A DNA stretch of 6,347 nucleotides, taken from the NCBI GenBank assembly GCA_028823185.1, contig JAPKBY010000111.1, forward strand, positions 1 to 6,347, written 5' to 3'. Positions 4,652 to 6,347 of the stretch are shown here, piece by piece. The stretch is from Planctomycetota bacterium. GTDB taxonomy: Bacteria > Planctomycetota > UBA1135 > GCA-002686595. Position numbers and translations under genes: made by a program. The notes beneath the pieces were generated by a model, which saw nothing but the letters and a program-made list of their open reading frames with translations, made no database searches and was not told the origin of the DNA. Within the stretch, counting starts at the first letter, position 1; each line of letters begins with the position of its first letter.

Positions 4652-6347
4652 TCCTACCTCTTCTCCTGCTCGCTGCCTCAGCACCCGCAGCCCAGAAGAC
4701 TACCCTCGAAGCTCCTCCTGGAACGGTCTATCTAAAGGGCGGCAAGACCCAGATTGGCAACAAGGTCAAAACGATTGAGACCTTGCTCGAGACCGAACCC
4801 ACGATGCAAAAGTTCGCGAGCGGCTTCATCTCTGAGACTCCTCTCGTGAAGAAGGACGTCGCCCCCTACTTCCTCATGGTCAACGAAGTCACGAATGAGC
4901 AGTACGCTTCATTCGTAGACGCCTTGAGCTATCAACCTCCTCACATCTGGGGAGAAGAGGCCATCACTGTTGCGCGGAGCACTTACCTGCAAGAACAAGG
5001 GCTCCTTCGTAAGGAGGCCAAAGACAGAGGAGAGAAGCCTGCTCCGATGACCCCCTTCGATGACGAAGATTGGTGGAAAGAAAATTGGCTAGAGAGTGAG
5101 TGGGAGCTTCCTTCGAAGATCGCTCAGATGCCGGTCACCTTCGTCAGCTATCAAGACGCTCGCGCTTACGCCCGCTGGGCTGGGCTACGCCTGATGTCAG
5201 AAGAGGAGTATCAGTACGCCGCACGCAAGGGCACCGAGCGCTCATACCCTTGGGGTGAAGAGTGGGAGAATGGACGCTGCGCTTCCATGGAGATCAACCG
5301 AGCAGAGGTGATGAAGGTCGCGAGCTACCCCGATGGCGCGACCGAAGACGGGATCTTCGATCTCTCTGGAAACGTATGGGAATGGACGACTTCGCGCTTC
5401 TCTCCCTACGACGGCTACAAGAGAACTACCTTCAAGTTTGGGCGCGGTCGCAGCAGCGTTGAGGTCGCAGCGATGGCCAAGTGGGACTCAAACAAGCGCG
5501 TAGCAGTCGGTGGCAGCATCCTGACCACTCGTCAGATCTGCCGCGTGACGACGCGCCGTGGCACCGAGCGCTTTGAGAAGACCAGCGCGATGGGGTTCCG
5601 ATGCGCCTCCTCCCCTTCTGCTGGCCTCGACCGATCGATCGTCATCCTCAATGACATCCCCAATGAGCACCGCCCGAGCACCGAAGCTGGGCCTGTCGAG
5701 TACGCGCCCGAGCTCGTAGTAGCGATGGACCGCTGGGCAATCACGGAACATGAGAGTCAGCGCGAAGGCATCGCCCTTCCAAACTCAGGCAACCTCTCTC
5801 CTGAGCTCCCTCCCCAGTACGCCATCATCTCTGGCTACTCTCTCATCGGCTTCATCCCCGTAGCTGGACTGCCGACATCGACGCTCTCAGATCTACGCAA
5901 GACCAGTCTTGAGAGCGACATCCTTCACTTAGGTGTGCTCTCCACGGACCAAGAGATCATCGACCCACCGATCGGCGCCGGAACCTGGATGGTCGCATTC
6001 CGCGGCGCAGGCCTGCCCCCGAAGGCTGCCTCTGAGAAGAAGAGTGATGAAGAGGGAGAGACGGACGAGGCCCCTTCCACACAACGAGAGCGGGCCGAGC
6101 TCGCCCTCGAGTTTGACACCTCGGTAGACACGCTCATCTTCTTCGACACACAGGGAAAGCCCGTCGCCGCGATCGCAGCCGACCGACTCACTTGGGGAAA
6201 CCCCAAGAAGCCCACCGTCGCACCTGTTGACCGAGTCTTCACGATGATCAATGAAGAGGAAGAAGTGGTCGAATACACGGAGCGTTGGCTCGAGTTCGGA
6301 CTCTTCGTCCCCGGCAAAGGCCGCAAGGGCGCGCAATTCGTCTTAGG
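4615..6347 (+). CDS. Secreted SUMF1/formylglycine-generating-enzyme-fold protein with an unrecognised C-terminal region (partial, runs off the right edge)
   Basis: An uninterrupted frame of 577 codons runs from ATG 4615 to the window end; the preceding in-frame stop is at 4540-4542. Residues 1-25 form a Sec signal peptide: basic MSKHR, a hydrophobic core ending LPLLLLAAS, then Ala-Pro-Ala and a likely cut before Ala26. With no lipobox cysteine, the product should be exported to the periplasm or cell surface. Residues 35-332 fit the SUMF1/FGE-sulfatase fold: NEVTNEQYASFV (90-101), MPVTFVSYQDARAYARWAG (172-190), RLMSEEEYQYAARKG, YPWGEEW, FDLSGNVWEWTTS (248-260), VGGSILTTRQICR (298-310) and GFRCA (327-331). 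Human FGE uses two cysteines after Gly-Gly-Ser; here the first is Thr304 and only Cys309 remains, so true formylglycine synthesis is doubtful. A structural, ligand-binding or other modifying role is possible. Residues 333-577 match no family I recognise and include an acidic, probably disordered stretch (468-493). It follows the HD-GYP gene by 174 bp on the same strand. Confidence 0.85.
   Translation, partial: MSKHRYLTLVQIVLPLLLLAASAPAAQKTTLEAPPGTVYLKGGKTQIGNKVKTIETLLETEPTMQKFASGFISETPLVKKDVAPYFLMVNEVTNEQYASFVDALSYQPPHIWGEEAITVARSTYLQEQGLLRKEAKDRGEKPAPMTPFDDEDWWKENWLESEWELPSKIAQMPVTFVSYQDARAYARWAGLRLMSEEEYQYAARKGTERSYPWGEEWENGRCASMEINRAEVMKVASYPDGATEDGIFDLSGNVWEWTTSRFSPYDGYKRTTFKFGRGRSSVEVAAMAKWDSNKRVAVGGSILTTRQICRVTTRRGTERFEKTSAMGFRCASSPSAGLDRSIVILNDIPNEHRPSTEAGPVEYAPELVVAMDRWAITEHESQREGIALPNSGNLSPELPPQYAIISGYSLIGFIPVAGLPTSTLSDLRKTSLESDILHLGVLSTDQEIIDPPIGAGTWMVAFRGAGLPPKAASEKKSDEEGETDEAPSTQRERAELALEFDTSVDTLIFFDTQGKPVAAIAADRLTWGNPKKPTVAPVDRVFTMINEEEEVVEYTERWLEFGLFVPGKGRKGAQFVL

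Noticed and set aside
5925..6336. Two overlapping minus-strand frames of 133 and 135 codons
   Set aside because: They are antisense to the secreted SUMF-fold gene, whose frame is uninterrupted and begins with a signal peptide and family motifs. The antisense products are Ser/Arg/Gly-rich and unlike known proteins.

Overview
The window reads as ordinary bacterial chromosome of moderately high GC, with five protein genes and short intergenic gaps. It shows no sign of mobile DNA, CRISPR arrays, tRNA or rRNA. Codon use is similar throughout (heavy CTC, ATC, GAG, CGC), so nothing looks recently transferred. The source cannot be named from this sequence. An exported SUMF1-fold protein, an HD-GYP response regulator and a LipM-type ligase next to gcvH would suit a Gram-negative lineage such as Planctomycetota or Myxococcota, but that is a guess.

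Positions 4-2305 (+) form a glycine-cleavage/lipoylation cluster. gcvT (aminomethyltransferase) is followed by gcvH (lipoyl carrier protein), then a LipM/LplA-family acyltransferase that probably attaches the octanoyl/lipoyl group to GcvH. Neither gcvP nor the L protein lies in the window. A GC-only hairpin sits between gcvH and lipM, where a ribosome binding site would be expected.

Positions 2302-3258 (-) hold an RluC/RluD-type pseudouridine synthase gene. It converges on lipM, and the two stop codons overlap in a 4-base CTAA. Its start faces the next gene across a 120-bp divergent gap.

Positions 3379-4440 (+) encode a two-domain response regulator: a receiver domain followed by an HD-GYP domain, predicted to hydrolyse cyclic di-GMP when phosphorylated. 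One metal-ligand position carries Glu in place of the usual Asp.

Positions 4441-4614 are non-coding and contain a composite inverted repeat. From 4615 to the right edge runs a secreted SUMF1/formylglycine-generating-enzyme-fold protein, open at the window end. It lacks one of the two catalytic cysteines and continues into a C-terminal region of about 245 residues that I do not recognise. That protein is the least explained item here. I see no convincing new multi-gene system.
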